A stretch of DNA of 64,000 nt from Rhizobium grahamii CCGE 502 (GCF_000298315.2 NZ_AEYE02000022.1:62001-126000), one strand, 5' to 3'; shown: positions 15,307-25,234, numbered from the stretch's first letter. The notes: a model not told the origin generated them from the sequence alone. Made by a program: numbers and translations.

Positions 15307-18300
15307 GCGGATGCCTCCTTGTCCTTAGGTGCGCTAGACGGTTCGATGTTGACCAGGAAGGCCTTTGATTCCGGCGTCTCGATGTTGGCATCACCGACGA
15401 AGGCCGCCAGTGAATTCGGACCGAACCCCTTCCTCGCCGACCCGGTAAAGCCCCAATGGAGCGGTACGCCGACCACATGCACCGGCTTTCCATCGCAGAT
15501 CAGTGGTCGGATCCGCTTGGTGACCAAGGCCTTTGCCTTGACCGACCCGCGCTTCGACCAGACGCGGACCCACCCGCCGTTGTCGATGGCCTTTTCCTTC
15601 GCAAGTTCTTCTGAGATTTCCACGAAGAACTCTGGCTGCAGCGCGGCATTGACGCGGTTGTGCTTTGTCCAGAAGTGGAAGTGCTCGGTGAGCCTGTAAG
15701 ATGTTGCCGCATACGGGAATTCGTCCGACGTGCCCAATCGTTCGAGGTCTGTCTGGAATACGCGGGCGACCGGGTTGCCACGCATCTTTGGATTGAAGAC
15801 GTTCGCAACAGGCGACTCGAAAGGCTCCATATGTGCCGGGAACGGCCCGTCGCGCAGGAGCCCGCGAGCAAACAGCCGCGCCGTCCCTTCCTGGTTCATG
15901 ATGAACGGCCCAACGTCTCCAGGCTTGGCGGTCGGCGAAATATCTGGAACATCGTACCCCGACCACTTCGATCCATCCCACTCGATGATCTTGCGGGAGG
16001 GATCCCACGGCTTGCCCTCGAGGTTCGCCGAGGCACGATTATACAACGTGCGGCGGTTGAGAGGCCATGCGAAGGTCCATCCGAGGTAGGCACCGGTCTC
16101 GTCCGGATCGTGATTGTCTCTCCGGGCCATGTTGTTGCCCTGTTCGTTGAAGCATCCCGAATAGATCCAGCAGCCCGACATGGTCGAGCCATCGTCCTGC
16201 AGCTGCGAGAAGTTCACCACTTGCTTGCCTGCAGGGACCAGAACCTTCGTCGGGTCCGTCGGATCTTTTACATCCGTGAGGGCACGTCCGTTGATTTCTC
16301 GGGCGAGTTCCTCCGCGGTCGGCTCGTTCGGATCGGCATAATCCCAGGACAGGTTGAGGATGGGATCAGGGAAGGCACCCCCTTCCTTCTTGTAGAGATC
16401 CCTCAGCCTGATGAAGATCTGGGCGATGATATAGGTATCGTGTTGAGCCTCTCCTGGTGGCGAACCACCGGCCCAGTGCCATTGAAGCCATCGTCCCGAA
16501 TTGGTGAGCGAGCCTTCCTCCTCCGCAAAGCAGGTTGTCGGCAGCTGGAACACCTCGGTCTGGATTGACCCGGTTTCTACCGGGTTGAAGTCGCCATGGT
16601 TCTCCCAGAACCGGGAAGTCTCCGTGTCCAGGGGATCCATGGTAACCAGCCACTTCAGCTTCGAGAGGGCCTTGGTATTCTTCTCACGGTCGGGGAAGGC
16701 AAGAATGGGATTGAAGCCCTGGCAGATATATCCATTGACCTTGCCGTCATACATTAACTCGAACATGCGCAGCACATCATACGCGGGAACATCGAGTTTC
16801 GTCAGGTAGTGATAGGCCCAGTCGTTGTCCGCCTGGGCGACGTCACCCCACATGGCCTTCTGAAAGGAAACCATGAACTTCCTGTAGTTCTGCCAGTAGC
16901 TGGTCTGCCCCGGCCGAAGCGGCTTGAATTGCCGCGTCGACATGTAGGTGTTGAAGTCGGTTTCCTTCTCGCTCGGCACCGTCAGATAGCCGGTCAAGAG
17001 ATGGGACATCAGTCCTATGTCGGTAAGCCCCTGGATGTTGGAATGCCCGCGCAGCGCATTCATGCCTCCGCCCCGTACACCAATGTTGCCGAGGATCAGT
17101 TGGAGCATGGCCATGGCACGGATGTTCTGCGAGCCGCTGGAATGCTGCGTCCAGCCGAGCGCATACATCGAGGTCATTGTCTTCGTTGGCGTAGAGCACT
17201 CCGAGATCATTTCTGCGACCTTCAGGAACTTGTCCTTGGGAGTGCCGCAGATGCGCTCGACCATCTCGGGCGTGTACGGTGCGACGTGTTCCTTCAAAAG
17301 GTTCCATACACAACGTGGATGCTGAAGCGTCGGATCGGTCGCAACGAAGCCATCGTCCCCAATGACATAGTCCCAGGTCGACCGGTCATAGTCGCGCTTT
17401 TCCTCGTCGTAGCCGGTAAAAAGCCCGTCCTTATAACCGAAGCCGTCCTGGACGATGTAGGAGGCGTTGGTGAAGGCCTTCGTGTAATCCCACTGCACCC
17501 TGTCGTTGTCGATGCAGTATTTGATGACGCCATTGAGAAAGGCGATATCGGTTCCCTGGCGGATCGGCGCATAGAAGTCTGCTACGGATGCGGTGCGCGT
17601 GTAACGCGGATCGACGACGATCAGCTTAGCACCCCGATGGGCCTTCGCCTCCGTTACCCATTTGAAACCACAGGGATGTGCTTCCGCCGCATTGCCGCCC
17701 ATGACGACGACGAGGTCGGTGTTCTTGATGTCGGTCCAGGCGTTGGTCATCGCGCCACGGCCAAAAGTTGGGCCCAAACTGGACACCGTTGGGCCGTGTC
17801 AGACGCGCGCCTGGTTGTCGAATCCTGCTATTCCGAGGCTCTTGGCGAACTTGAAGGTCGCCCATGCCGTCTCGTTGCTGGTGGCCGAAGCCGCAAGCAT
17901 GCCCGTGGTCGTCCACCGGTTGACGGGCACGCCCGCCATATTCTCAGCAACGAAGTTTGCGTCCCGGTCGTCCTTCATCAACCGGGCGATGCGATCGAAC
18001 GCGTCGTTCCAGGAAATCCGCTCGAACGTGTCGGAGCCGGGCTTGCGGTGCATTGGATATTGCAGTCGGGTGGGAGACCGGACGAAGTCCTTGAGCGCCG
18101 CGCCCTTGGGGCAGAGTGTGCCGCGATTTGTCGGGTGATCGACATCGCCTTCGATATGGATGATATCGGCTTTCTCGCCTTTGCGCAGATCGCCCTTGGA
18201 GTAGATGATGATGCCACAGGCGACAGAGCAATAAGGACAGGTATTGCGCGTTTCGGTGGTGTTGGTCAGCTTGAAAGGTCGCACATGCGCGATCTCCGCA

Positions 18301-18398
18301 GCCTCGGCCTCGCCGAAGCCCATCGCGCCAAGCGATGTTGCCGCTACACCCGCACCCGCCAGCTTGAGAAAGCTGCGCCGAGAGAGGTCGAGGTTCAT
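15303..18398 (-). CDS. fdoG: Formate dehydrogenase, selenocysteine-containing catalytic subunit (alpha)
   Basis: The frame is continuous from ATG 18398 to the stop at 15303 except for one UGA at 17799-17801, codon 200, giving 1031 residues. The context reads FDNQARV[20 protein letters not shown], matching E. coli FdoG/FdnG around Sec196. The N-terminus has a twin-arginine signal ([13 protein letters not shown], cleavage near GEAEA), so the enzyme is exported folded to the periplasm. A [4Fe-4S] site follows ([10 protein letters not shown] ... GTLCPKGA), then the molybdopterin-binding domains ([43 protein letters not shown]). The start is chosen for its AGGAG ribosome binding site; an open frame extends upstream to 18491 without one. 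The complex oxidises formate to CO2 and feeds the quinone pool. It needs a working selA, which is frameshifted here. Confidence 0.96.
17756..17798 (-). promoter_or_regulatory. Bacterial SECIS element in fdoG
   Basis: The mRNA right after the UGA folds into the bacterial SECIS shape. The upper hairpin is GG, bulged U, GUCC, loop AGUUU, GGGC, CC (17787-17770). It has the bulged U and the loop G-U that SelB recognises in E. coli fdhF. An outer stem pairs CACGGCC (17798-17792) with GGCCGUG (17762-17756). Position and features agree with a functional element. Confidence 0.85.
17799..17801 (-). other. UGA codon read as selenocysteine
   Basis: The in-frame UGA is codon 200 of fdoG, between QARV and HGPTV, at the exact position of Sec in E. 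coli FdoG/FdnG. Protein similarity continues without break on both sides. Confidence 0.95.
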
Positions 18399-18639
18399 GG
18401 GGTCTCCTCTTGGCAAGTTTGCGTTCCTGGAGAGCAAGATGTGTAAACATTCCGCGCTCGTCAAGCGTCGGGGCCGCGAGAACGAAGCCAATGCTGAGAG
18501 TTCGCCTCGTGAGCGGCCACATCGGGCATACGCGCGACGTGCACGTGCGACGCTGTTGAGGTTGTTCAGACGCTTCCTGTTTCCGACTGAACGCGCCAGT
18601 TGTCGCTTGGCACGAAAGACACCGATTTTTCGCCCCTGC
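18399..18639. other. Region between the EamA gene and fdoG
   Basis: These 240 bases should hold the promoter of the formate dehydrogenase operon. I see no clear sigma-54 or FNR site. A TTGACG at about 18460 (minus strand) has no convincing partner. The open frame upstream of the chosen fdoG start has no protein similarity. Confidence 0.35.
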
Positions 18640-19530
18640 CTAGGTGGCGAAGATCACCGCCATTCCCATGAAGACTGTTCCTGCGCCGATCCAGGCTCCG
18701 AACGCGGGTCGCTCGCGTGTGACCGCCCATATCATGGGAAGCACGAGGACTGGCGTGGTCGCCGACAGGGTCGAAACAATACCCACGTTTCCACCTGACA
18801 AGGCAAACAGCAGCAGCGTCATGCCCAAGGCCATTGAAAGCAGCCCGGAGCATGCGGTCATTGCTACGCTTTGCCAGCTGAATCTTGGGCGCGATCTTGC
18901 GGCGAACGGCAGTTGCGAAATGACAGTGAGACAGGCTGCAGATACGCCGACACGAAACAGTGAGGCCAGGACAGGATCCATGCCACCTTGCATCACCGGT
19001 CGTGCCAGAATTGATCCTGCCGCTTGCGCAAGAGCCGCCAGGAGACCGAGACCGATGGCGATCCACAGCGGCCCCTGGATTGCTTCCCAAGGATGCTGCT
19101 GACTGGATCGTTTTCCATAGAGAATCGCGATCACCACCCCGATCGTCACGAGTGCGATGCCTGTCAGAGCGACTGGAGAGATGGTCTCGCCCAGAAGGGC
19201 CCAGCCAAGAACGGCGCTCATTGGCGCATTCATGGCAAACAACACTCCTGTACGCCGTGGCCCCAGACGGATGAGCACGCTATAAAGGATCGTATCTCCG
19301 GCAAATATTCCAATCAGTCCCGACAGCAGCAACGGGAAGGCGCCGTTTATATCGAGTTGCCTCCAGCTTCCGGTCACCAGGACCTCGACCAGAAGAACCA
19401 GGGAAACAGAAATCAACTTGAGGCTATTGAAGCGCATCGCGCCAAAATGCCGAGCTGGCTTTGCTGAAAAGAGACCGGCCAGCGCCCAGCATACGGCGGC
19501 GCCAAATGCCGCAAATTCATAAACTAACAT
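18640..19530 (-). CDS. EamA-family (drug/metabolite) transporter
   Basis: The 296-residue membrane protein has about ten hydrophobic helices arranged as two EamA repeats. The first repeat runs LVYEFAAFGAAVCWALAGLF to ALTGIALVTIGVVIAILYG, with the conserved AVLGWALLGETISP before the last helix. The second runs WIAIGLGLLAALAQAAGSIL to GTVFMGMAVIF. Relatives export amino acids, nucleosides or other metabolites across the inner membrane. The substrate is not evident. A LysR gene is just upstream on the same strand. It could export a product of the adjacent argH-like operon, but this is only a guess from position. Confidence 0.85.
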   Translation of the reverse strand: MLVYEFAAFGAAVCWALAGLFSAKPARHFGAMRFNSLKLISVSLVLLVEVLVTGSWRQLDINGAFPLLLSGLIGIFAGDTILYSVLIRLGPRRTGVLFAMNAPMSAVLGWALLGETISPVALTGIALVTIGVVIAILYGKRSSQQHPWEAIQGPLWIAIGLGLLAALAQAAGSILARPVMQGGMDPVLASLFRVGVSAACLTVISQLPFAARSRPRFSWQSVAMTACSGLLSMALGMTLLLFALSGGNVGIVSTLSATTPVLVLPMIWAVTRERPAFGAWIGAGTVFMGMAVIFAT

Positions 19531-19581
19531 CTGAAATAACCTGATCGTTCTTTGAAAACGCCGAGCCTCGAACGCTTGGGT

Positions 19582-20484
19582 TTAGCCTTCTGCGCATGAC
19601 TGTTCGAGCCAATCCGCAAACCCCTTGACCTTCTGTCGGGCGTCCCCCCGGGCGGGCCACAGCGCGTAGTAACCGTAGCCGCTGTCGATGACACGCTCAA
19701 AAGGCGTTACCAGTTCCCCGCTCTGGAGCTCCGGGCCGGAGAACGCAAAGTCACCCATCGTGACGCCGTAACCGCTCGCTGCAGCGGTCAGTGCAAAGTC
19801 CTGGGTATCGAAGACCTGGTGGCGAGCCGCCTTCAACGAGTAAGCTCCTTCCGCCTGCAGCCACAATGTCCAGTCGCTATGTCGAGGATTGGAGTGCAGC
19901 AATACGCAGTCCTGAAGCCTGGAGACCTCTGGTGGGTCTCCAAGCCTTGTCAGAAGTTGAGGGGAGCACATCGGTGTCAGTCGCTCGCGAAGAAGAAGCA
20001 GCACATCCATGCCGGGCCAGTTCCCGTTGCCATAAGTGATGAGCATGTCGATATCGCCAACCGAAAAGGTAGGGCGCAAAAACCAGGCCGTGTCGATATT
20101 GATGTTCAGATCGCTGTGGTGGCTATGAAGGTCCGGCAGGCGTGGCAGAAACCACTTCCGAGCAAATGTAGGCGGCATGCGCACTGTCAGGGATCGCACC
20201 GTGGAGCGTGTTGCTTCGAATGACGTCCTCAGCGACGCGAGCATGCTGTCAACGATTGGAATGAGCGCCATACCCCGCTCCGTCAAGGCGACCTTGCGGG
20301 TATGTCGTTCGAACAGACTGCAGCCAAAATAGTGCTCGAGCTGCTGGACCTGCCTGCTGATCGCGCTCTGGCTGAGATTGAGCTCGACAGCCGCCGCTGT
20401 GAAGCTTCCGGTTTCCGCGACGACGGAAAAGGTCTGCAGGGTTTGCAGTGGCGGCAACCGGCTTTGATCGAATCTGGGTTCCAT
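19582..20484 (-). CDS. LysR-family transcriptional regulator (GcvA/TrpI-like)
   Basis: The 300-residue protein has the N-terminal LysR winged helix: PPLQTLQTFSVVAETGSFTA, then AAVELNLSQSAISRQVQQLE, then LFERHTRKVALTERG. The effector domain contains MPPTFARKWFLPRLPDLHS and DIDMLITYGNGNWPG, a pattern of the GcvA/AmpR/TrpI branch. The start is the ATG at 20484. It lies 75 bases past the end of the argH-like gene in the same direction and 51 bases before the EamA gene. It may regulate one or both; no operator was recognised. Confidence 0.9.
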   Translation of the reverse strand: MEPRFDQSRLPPLQTLQTFSVVAETGSFTAAAVELNLSQSAISRQVQQLEHYFGCSLFERHTRKVALTERGMALIPIVDSMLASLRTSFEATRSTVRSLTVRMPPTFARKWFLPRLPDLHSHHSDLNINIDTAWFLRPTFSVGDIDMLITYGNGNWPGMDVLLLLRERLTPMCSPQLLTRLGDPPEVSRLQDCVLLHSNPRHSDWTLWLQAEGAYSLKAARHQVFDTQDFALTAAASGYGVTMGDFAFSGPELQSGELVTPFERVIDSGYGYYALWPARGDARQKVKGFADWLEQSCAEG

Positions 20485-20559
20485 TCGCTGTTTTGCGTCC
20501 TAGCGGATTTGAAAGGGAACCAGCCTTAAAGCAAGTCGGTCGAATGGCAACAGGCCGGG

Positions 20560-21948
20560 CTAGGCAATGTTCAGCCGGGCGGCCTGGGCTGCCTCCCTGA
20601 CACGGCAAGGAGCCGTTCCTCCCTTGTGATTACGACTGGAAACCGACCCTTCCACCGTCAGGATCTCGAAGACGTCATTGCGGACCAAGGGCGCGAGAGC
20701 CTGCATTTCGGCAAGCGACAGATCAGAAAGGGTGGTCAGGGCCCGGTCGCGCGCGAGCCCGACGATCGCCGCGACGGCGTGATGCGCATCACGGAACGAC
20801 ATACCCAATCGCACCAGGTAATCGGCAAGATCGGTCGCCGTCGAATAACCGAGCTTTGCGGCCGATAGCATCTTGTCGCGCTTGGCAATGATGCTCGGAA
20901 TCATTTGCGCGGTCACCCGGACAGCGCCACGCACGGTCTCGAGCGTATCCGTCAGCGGCGGCTTTGATTCCTGCTGGTCCTTGTTGAAGGCCAGAGGCTG
21001 GCTTTTCATGAGTGATGCGGAAAATGTCAGGTTTCCGAGTGCTCGCGCTGCTTTGCCTCGCACCAGTTCTGCGAGATCCGGATTGCGCTTCTGCGGCATG
21101 ATCGAGGATCCGGTGCAAAACTGGTCTCCAATCTCGACGAAGTCGAACATCGGCGTGCACCACAGAATCACCTCTTCGCTGAACCGGGAGAGATGCCCCA
21201 TGATGATTGCACCGGCGCTACAGATGTCGATGACGTAATCCCGGTCCGACACCGCATCGAGCGAGTTTGCAAATGATGTCGCAAAGCCGAGTTCGGAAGC
21301 GCTGTAACCAGGATCGATCGGAAAACCGGTGCCAGCCAGAGCGGCCGCGCCGAGGGGCGAGACGTTCAGGCGCGTGCGGGCAGCTTCGACCCGATCGAGA
21401 TCGCGCAGGAACATCTCGACATAGGCCATCATGTGGTGACCGAAGGTAACAGGCTGGGCAATCTGCAGATGGGTGAAGCCGGGCATGATCGCATCAGCAT
21501 GCTTCTCGGCAAGATCGATGAAAGCGTTTATCAACACCTTCAGGTCGAGAGCCAGAAGGTCAAGCTGCTCGCGGGCATAAAGGCGGATGTCCGTCGCGAC
21601 CTGATCGTTGCGTGACCTGGCGGTATGAAGCTTCTTTCCCGCAGGGCCGACCAGTTCGGTCAGCCGGTTCTCGACATTGGTATGGACGTCCTCTAGCTCC
21701 GTCTTCCAATCGAAAGATCCCGCACGCATCTCCTCGGCGATCTGATCGAGACCACCCTGGATCTGGTGGTTTTCATCCGGGCTGATGATCCCTGCTCGAG
21801 CGAGCATTCCGGCATGGACCTTGGAGCCGGCGACGTCGTGCAGGGCGATGCGCTTGTCCTGGTCGAGGCACTCATGGAAATCCTGGAAGTCCTTGGACGT
21901 CGCTTCCTTGAAGAGGGGTGACCAGGTTGCGTCCTTCTGATTTTTCAT
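20560..21948 (-). CDS. Argininosuccinate lyase-family C-N lyase (possibly aminopolycarboxylate-specific)
   Basis: The 462-residue protein has all hallmarks of the argininosuccinate lyase/fumarase superfamily: HTARSRNDQVATD (conserved block 1), MPGFTHLQIAQPVTFGHH (block with catalytic His), GSSIMPQKRNPDLAELVRGK (signature loop with the catalytic Ser) and SSRNHKGGTAP near the end. These enzymes eliminate an amine from a succinyl group to give fumarate. The neighbours are not arginine genes: it overlaps the MmgE/PrpD gene as ATGA (21945-21948) and follows two NodB-fold hydrolases and an amino-acid ABC transporter. This context fits a catabolic lyase like the iminodisuccinate or EDDS lyases rather than a biosynthetic ArgH. 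It is the last gene of its operon. Confidence 0.85.
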   Translation of the reverse strand: MKNQKDATWSPLFKEATSKDFQDFHECLDQDKRIALHDVAGSKVHAGMLARAGIISPDENHQIQGGLDQIAEEMRAGSFDWKTELEDVHTNVENRLTELVGPAGKKLHTARSRNDQVATDIRLYAREQLDLLALDLKVLINAFIDLAEKHADAIMPGFTHLQIAQPVTFGHHMMAYVEMFLRDLDRVEAARTRLNVSPLGAAALAGTGFPIDPGYSASELGFATSFANSLDAVSDRDYVIDICSAGAIIMGHLSRFSEEVILWCTPMFDFVEIGDQFCTGSSIMPQKRNPDLAELVRGKAARALGNLTFSASLMKSQPLAFNKDQQESKPPLTDTLETVRGAVRVTAQMIPSIIAKRDKMLSAAKLGYSTATDLADYLVRLGMSFRDAHHAVAAIVGLARDRALTTLSDLSLAEMQALAPLVRNDVFEILTVEGSVSSRNHKGGTAPCRVREAAQAARLNIA

Positions 21949-23360
21949 CTCGATGCTTCCGTTGGTTGTCGAACGGCAGTTGGTGCCGGTTGTTGGAGTA
22001 GCCCGAGCAGGATGCGGGCATCAGCCTGATTCTCGAGGTCCAGAACGACGTCCCGCAAAGACGCGACCTTTTCAGGAGACAGGACACCGTTGGTAAGCGA
22101 GACATACTTTTCGATAAGGCGTTCGTCGCTCAATGGATTGCGTGGGCCTCCAAGCGGGAACTCGACGACTAGCCGATGGCGCTCGCCGCTCCGCGTCTGA
22201 ATGGTGATGGCGGGTTCGTCGTCGTCGTTCATCGCTGGATCGATGCGAACGACGATATGATCGATGATCGATGCGATCTCAGGTGCAGCGAAGGCATCCC
22301 GCTCGAGCTCGGAAAGGAAGACCTTGCCGTAACGGAGCCGTGCGGCAAGGGCATAGGGGAGGCTCATCTGTGCCTGGGCGCGAGAATCCAGGATCTTTCC
22401 GCCGCACATTCCAAATTGGAAGCGGCTGATGTCGACTTCGAGACCTTCGATCGCGTCGGCTGTGATACGATGGGTTTGCATCAGCATATCCAGGGCATCG
22501 ATCCCTGCATGCGTGCCACGGCAGGTCGCGTGCGGTTTGATGGAACACCGGTCGAGGCGCCAGTGCTTTCCGAAATCGTGAACCAGAGCTTGAGGATCGC
22601 CCCTGTTGCCGCCGAAGGTCGCAAAGAAGCTCCCCCAGCTCGCCGCGTCGAACACGCTGTCCGGTCCCTGAAACCCTCGTTTGGCGAGGTAGGCGGACAT
22701 CAGTCCACCCTCTGCTGCACGCCCAGCATGAAGCTTCTTGGTAGAGCTGCCATTATGGATAAAAGCCCATGTACCTCCAGCGAAGGAACATGCCGCGCCA
22801 AGGGCCGAGGCCATCGCGTCGACGTCGAGATCAAGGATCGTGCCCACCGCGGCCGCGGCACCAAAGACGCCGCAAGTCCCCGTCGAATGCCAGCCGAGCC
22901 CATTATGCTCCTCATATCCGCCAACCGCCTCGAGGACACGTCGTCCAACCTCGTAGCCCATGAGGACGCTGCGCAGGAGGTCGCGTCCACTGAAGGCTTC
23001 TGTGCGATCGCCGAGTGCGGCAAGTACCGAAGGCAGGACAACAGCACCGGAATGGTCGCATCCGCCGCTGTCGTCGAGTTCGAAGGCGTGTGCCGAAACA
23101 CCGTTGATGAAGGCGGCAGTCCGTGAGTTCGCCGAAAGTGGTCGCCCCCAGATCGCAGAACGCCCTCCCTCCGCGCCGAGCATATCCAGGACGGAACGGG
23201 TCTCCCCCGATGCTGACCCGGCAAGCGCCGCGCCCAGAGTATCGAGGATATGCAGCTTGGCCTTGTGGATTGTCTCCCGCGGGAATGCATCGAAGTCCGT
23301 CGATCGCACCTGCTCGGCAAGGCTGCGTGTCAGGTTATCGCTCACCAGCCTGCTCCTCAT
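21945..23360 (-). CDS. MmgE/PrpD-family protein (possible iminodisuccinate-type epimerase)
   Basis: I take the ATG at 23360 as start, giving 471 residues; a GTG at 23345 is also possible. The open frame extends to 23750 but that part is the shadow of the upstream gene. The family signatures are HILDTLGAALAGS, AFINGVSAHAFELDD, GWHSTGTCGVFGAAAAVG, STKKLHAGRAAEGGLMSAYL and KPHATCRGTHAGIDA. Known members are 2-methylcitrate dehydratase (PrpD), cis-aconitate decarboxylase and, notably, iminodisuccinate epimerase from Agrobacterium. There are no 2-methylcitrate cycle genes nearby; instead the gene is translationally coupled to an ArgH-family lyase. That pairing supports an epimerase or dehydratase acting on a succinyl-type amino acid, though direct proof is lacking. 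Confidence 0.8.
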   Translation of the reverse strand: MRSRLVSDNLTRSLAEQVRSTDFDAFPRETIHKAKLHILDTLGAALAGSASGETRSVLDMLGAEGGRSAIWGRPLSANSRTAAFINGVSAHAFELDDSGGCDHSGAVVLPSVLAALGDRTEAFSGRDLLRSVLMGYEVGRRVLEAVGGYEEHNGLGWHSTGTCGVFGAAAAVGTILDLDVDAMASALGAACSFAGGTWAFIHNGSSTKKLHAGRAAEGGLMSAYLAKRGFQGPDSVFDAASWGSFFATFGGNRGDPQALVHDFGKHWRLDRCSIKPHATCRGTHAGIDALDMLMQTHRITADAIEGLEVDISRFQFGMCGGKILDSRAQAQMSLPYALAARLRYGKVFLSELERDAFAAPEIASIIDHIVVRIDPAMNDDDEPAITIQTRSGERHRLVVEFPLGGPRNPLSDERLIEKYVSLTNGVLSPEKVASLRDVVLDLENQADARILLGLLQQPAPTAVRQPTEASR

Positions 23361-24234
23361 TGACGTAGGCATCGTAAACGTTGATCGGATGGTCGATCGG
23401 CGTTTTCGCGCCCTTTTGCCGATGCCAGCCGGCGACGTCGGCAGCTGTCGCCAGCCACACGTCGTCAAAACCGCTGATGTGGCGAAGAAGCTCTTCGACG
23501 ATCGCGATCCGGCCGGGCGTTCCAGTCCATTCCGGGCGAAGCTGGATGACGTAGCAAAGTCCATACTGGCGATAGGCGTCGAACTCGGAGATCCAGTTTC
23601 CGAGGACAGCCTCGTAGGACGGGATGCGGCTAAGGCCCTTCGGGAAGGCGGGTGTGAAGTTGAACTGGAAGTAAGGCCGGTCTTCCAGCTCGATATGGAC
23701 CGGGATCTCGACGAGCCCTGAGCAATGGGAATAGGGGAGGTCGTCGCCATTTAACGATGCCGACCAGGAGTAGCCCGCTTGCACCAGGAGTTGGTCGAAA
23801 TTGCGTGGCCAGTTGCCGGTCGCAAGCCTGAAGCCGGTTGTTGGACGCGACGTGATCGTACCGATCGCTTCGGAGCTGCGCCGAAGCAACTCGACAGAGG
23901 CAGCCGGAGCCAGTTCGTCATATCGCTCGAAACTCCAGCCATGGCTCTCGAGCTCGTGACCGCCCGATAAAACGTCACGCATAAGCCGCTCATGCTTTTG
24001 CGCAACGACACCGGGAACGAACCAGCTTGTCGGAACCCCGAAGGCCGCAAAGGTGTTGCAAAGGCGTTCGACGCCCCTGGTTGCGCCGTACTGCCAGACC
24101 GACAAACTCTTGCTGCGATGTGCGAGATCCGGTGCTTCGCTTATGGCATCAAGTCCGTCGTCGAAAATAACGGATACGACCGCCGCAGATCGTTTGCCTT
24201 CCGGCCAATAAGTTTCTGATGGAATGCTGGTCAC
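23335..24234 (-). CDS. Polysaccharide deacetylase-family (NodB fold) hydrolase 1
   Basis: The likely start is GTG 24234, overlapping the stop of the preceding gene as GTGA; the frame is open to 24267. The roughly 299-residue protein has the NodB-fold beginning VVSVIFDDGLD, then PTSWFVPGVVA and GGHELESHGWSFERYDE, and GFRLATGNWPRN. The usual second metal-ligand histidine of the HxxxH motif is Phe here (HGWSF), so the metal site may be altered. Relatives of this branch, such as PuuE allantoinase, hydrolyse cyclic amides rather than polysaccharides, and PuuE itself is metal-independent. With ABC amino-acid uptake and a C-N lyase around it, an amide- or ring-opening role is plausible. The end overlaps the MmgE/PrpD gene. 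Confidence 0.8.
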   Translation of the reverse strand: MTSIPSETYWPEGKRSAAVVSVIFDDGLDAISEAPDLAHRSKSLSVWQYGATRGVERLCNTFAAFGVPTSWFVPGVVAQKHERLMRDVLSGGHELESHGWSFERYDELAPAASVELLRRSSEAIGTITSRPTTGFRLATGNWPRNFDQLLVQAGYSWSASLNGDDLPYSHCSGLVEIPVHIELEDRPYFQFNFTPAFPKGLSRIPSYEAVLGNWISEFDAYRQYGLCYVIQLRPEWTGTPGRIAIVEELLRHISGFDDVWLATAADVAGWHRQKGAKTPIDHPINVYDAYVNEEQAGER

Positions 24235-25124
24235 GCGGATGCCTCGGGATTTTGCTCGATCCACCACTTTGCGATTTCAGAGCAGGTGGCTGTCCAAGCG
24301 CTGGCCCCATGCGCGGAGATCGCCTTGAACAGTCCCTCCAGAATTGGTAGGCGGCCGGGTTTGGCGCAGACCTTTGGGTGAAGGATTGTCGTCCAGCACA
24401 GGCCCTCGCGATGATAGCCCTCGAATTCGGCGCACCAGTTGCGGCAGACATCAGCGTAACCGGAAATGCGATCGAGACCGATCGGGAAGTCGGGGGCTTC
24501 GGTGTAGGCAAGGGCGGTGTAGTCGTCGATGTCCCAACGCCCTGGAATTTCGACAAGACCGCGTCCACGCGGTGTCATGTGGAAATACGGCCGGTCGTCG
24601 CCGCGCATGGAACTCGAATAGATCACGCCGAACTCGTGGAGGATTTCAGCGGTCTCCACTCCCCAGTCCCCGGACGGAGTGCGAAATCCGACCGGTGTGA
24701 CGCCAAGACGCGCGCGAAAGACCGCACGTGAGCGCTCCATGATGTCGATCTGCTGCTGTCGGCTGCAATCGATGAAGACCTCATGGTAGTGGCCATGATA
24801 GGCGATCTCGTGCGCCTCCCTCAAAATGCGTTCGCACTGAGACGGCCAATGCTCGACCACCCAGGTTGGCACGAAGAAGGTCGCTCGCAGTCCGTATGCG
24901 GAAAGCAGGTCCAGAAGACGCGGCAGCGCCCGGAAGGGGCCATAGGCGCCCTGGGTGAAATAGCGAGGATTGGACAGCAGTGATCCATCAAGCATGGCAT
25001 CGCCTGTCGGGCCATCGACGTCGAAAGCAAGCGCAACCGCCGACTGCCGACCCTTCGGCCATCGCGGCTTCTGCTCAACAAAGGTGGTTGAAGGCTTGGC
25101 AGTCATGGAGGTCGTATTTCTCAT
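24231..25124 (-). CDS. Polysaccharide deacetylase-family (NodB fold) hydrolase 2
   Basis: About 297 residues from ATG 25124; an ATG at 25106 is equally possible, as neither has a strong ribosome binding site. Motifs: VALAFDVDGPTGD (catalytic Asp region), ATFFVPTWVVEHWP, EIAYHGHYHEVF with both histidines of the metal site, GFRTPSGDWG, and the C-terminal GLCWTTILHPKVCAKPGR, typical of the PuuE/cyclic amidase branch. It is a paralogue of the next gene but keeps the residues that one has lost. The two could act on related amides or as a heteromer. It sits between the binding protein and hydrolase 1 in the operon. Confidence 0.83.
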   Translation of the reverse strand: MRNTTSMTAKPSTTFVEQKPRWPKGRQSAVALAFDVDGPTGDAMLDGSLLSNPRYFTQGAYGPFRALPRLLDLLSAYGLRATFFVPTWVVEHWPSQCERILREAHEIAYHGHYHEVFIDCSRQQQIDIMERSRAVFRARLGVTPVGFRTPSGDWGVETAEILHEFGVIYSSSMRGDDRPYFHMTPRGRGLVEIPGRWDIDDYTALAYTEAPDFPIGLDRISGYADVCRNWCAEFEGYHREGLCWTTILHPKVCAKPGRLPILEGLFKAISAHGASAWTATCSEIAKWWIEQNPEASA

Positions 25125-25234
25125 GTTAGAAGGTCGCAACAATCCGCCCCGGGGCGCCAACGGCGCCCGGCTTCAATCAGTGCTTCACTGGAAGTCGGAG
25201 GTGCCGCACCGTTAACGCGGCACTTCCAAACGAG

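Noticed and set aside
16809-18446. A 545-codon open frame on the plus strand opposite fdoG (and a 470-codon one at 14287-15699)
   Set aside because: They are antisense shadows of strongly conserved fdoG, fdoH and fdoI in high-GC DNA; no domain or ribosome binding site supports them.
23361-23750. Fusion of an N-terminal extra domain to the MmgE/PrpD protein
   Set aside because: The upstream 130 codons are Ser/Arg/Thr-rich shadow sequence of the overlapping hydrolase gene; family similarity starts only after 23360.
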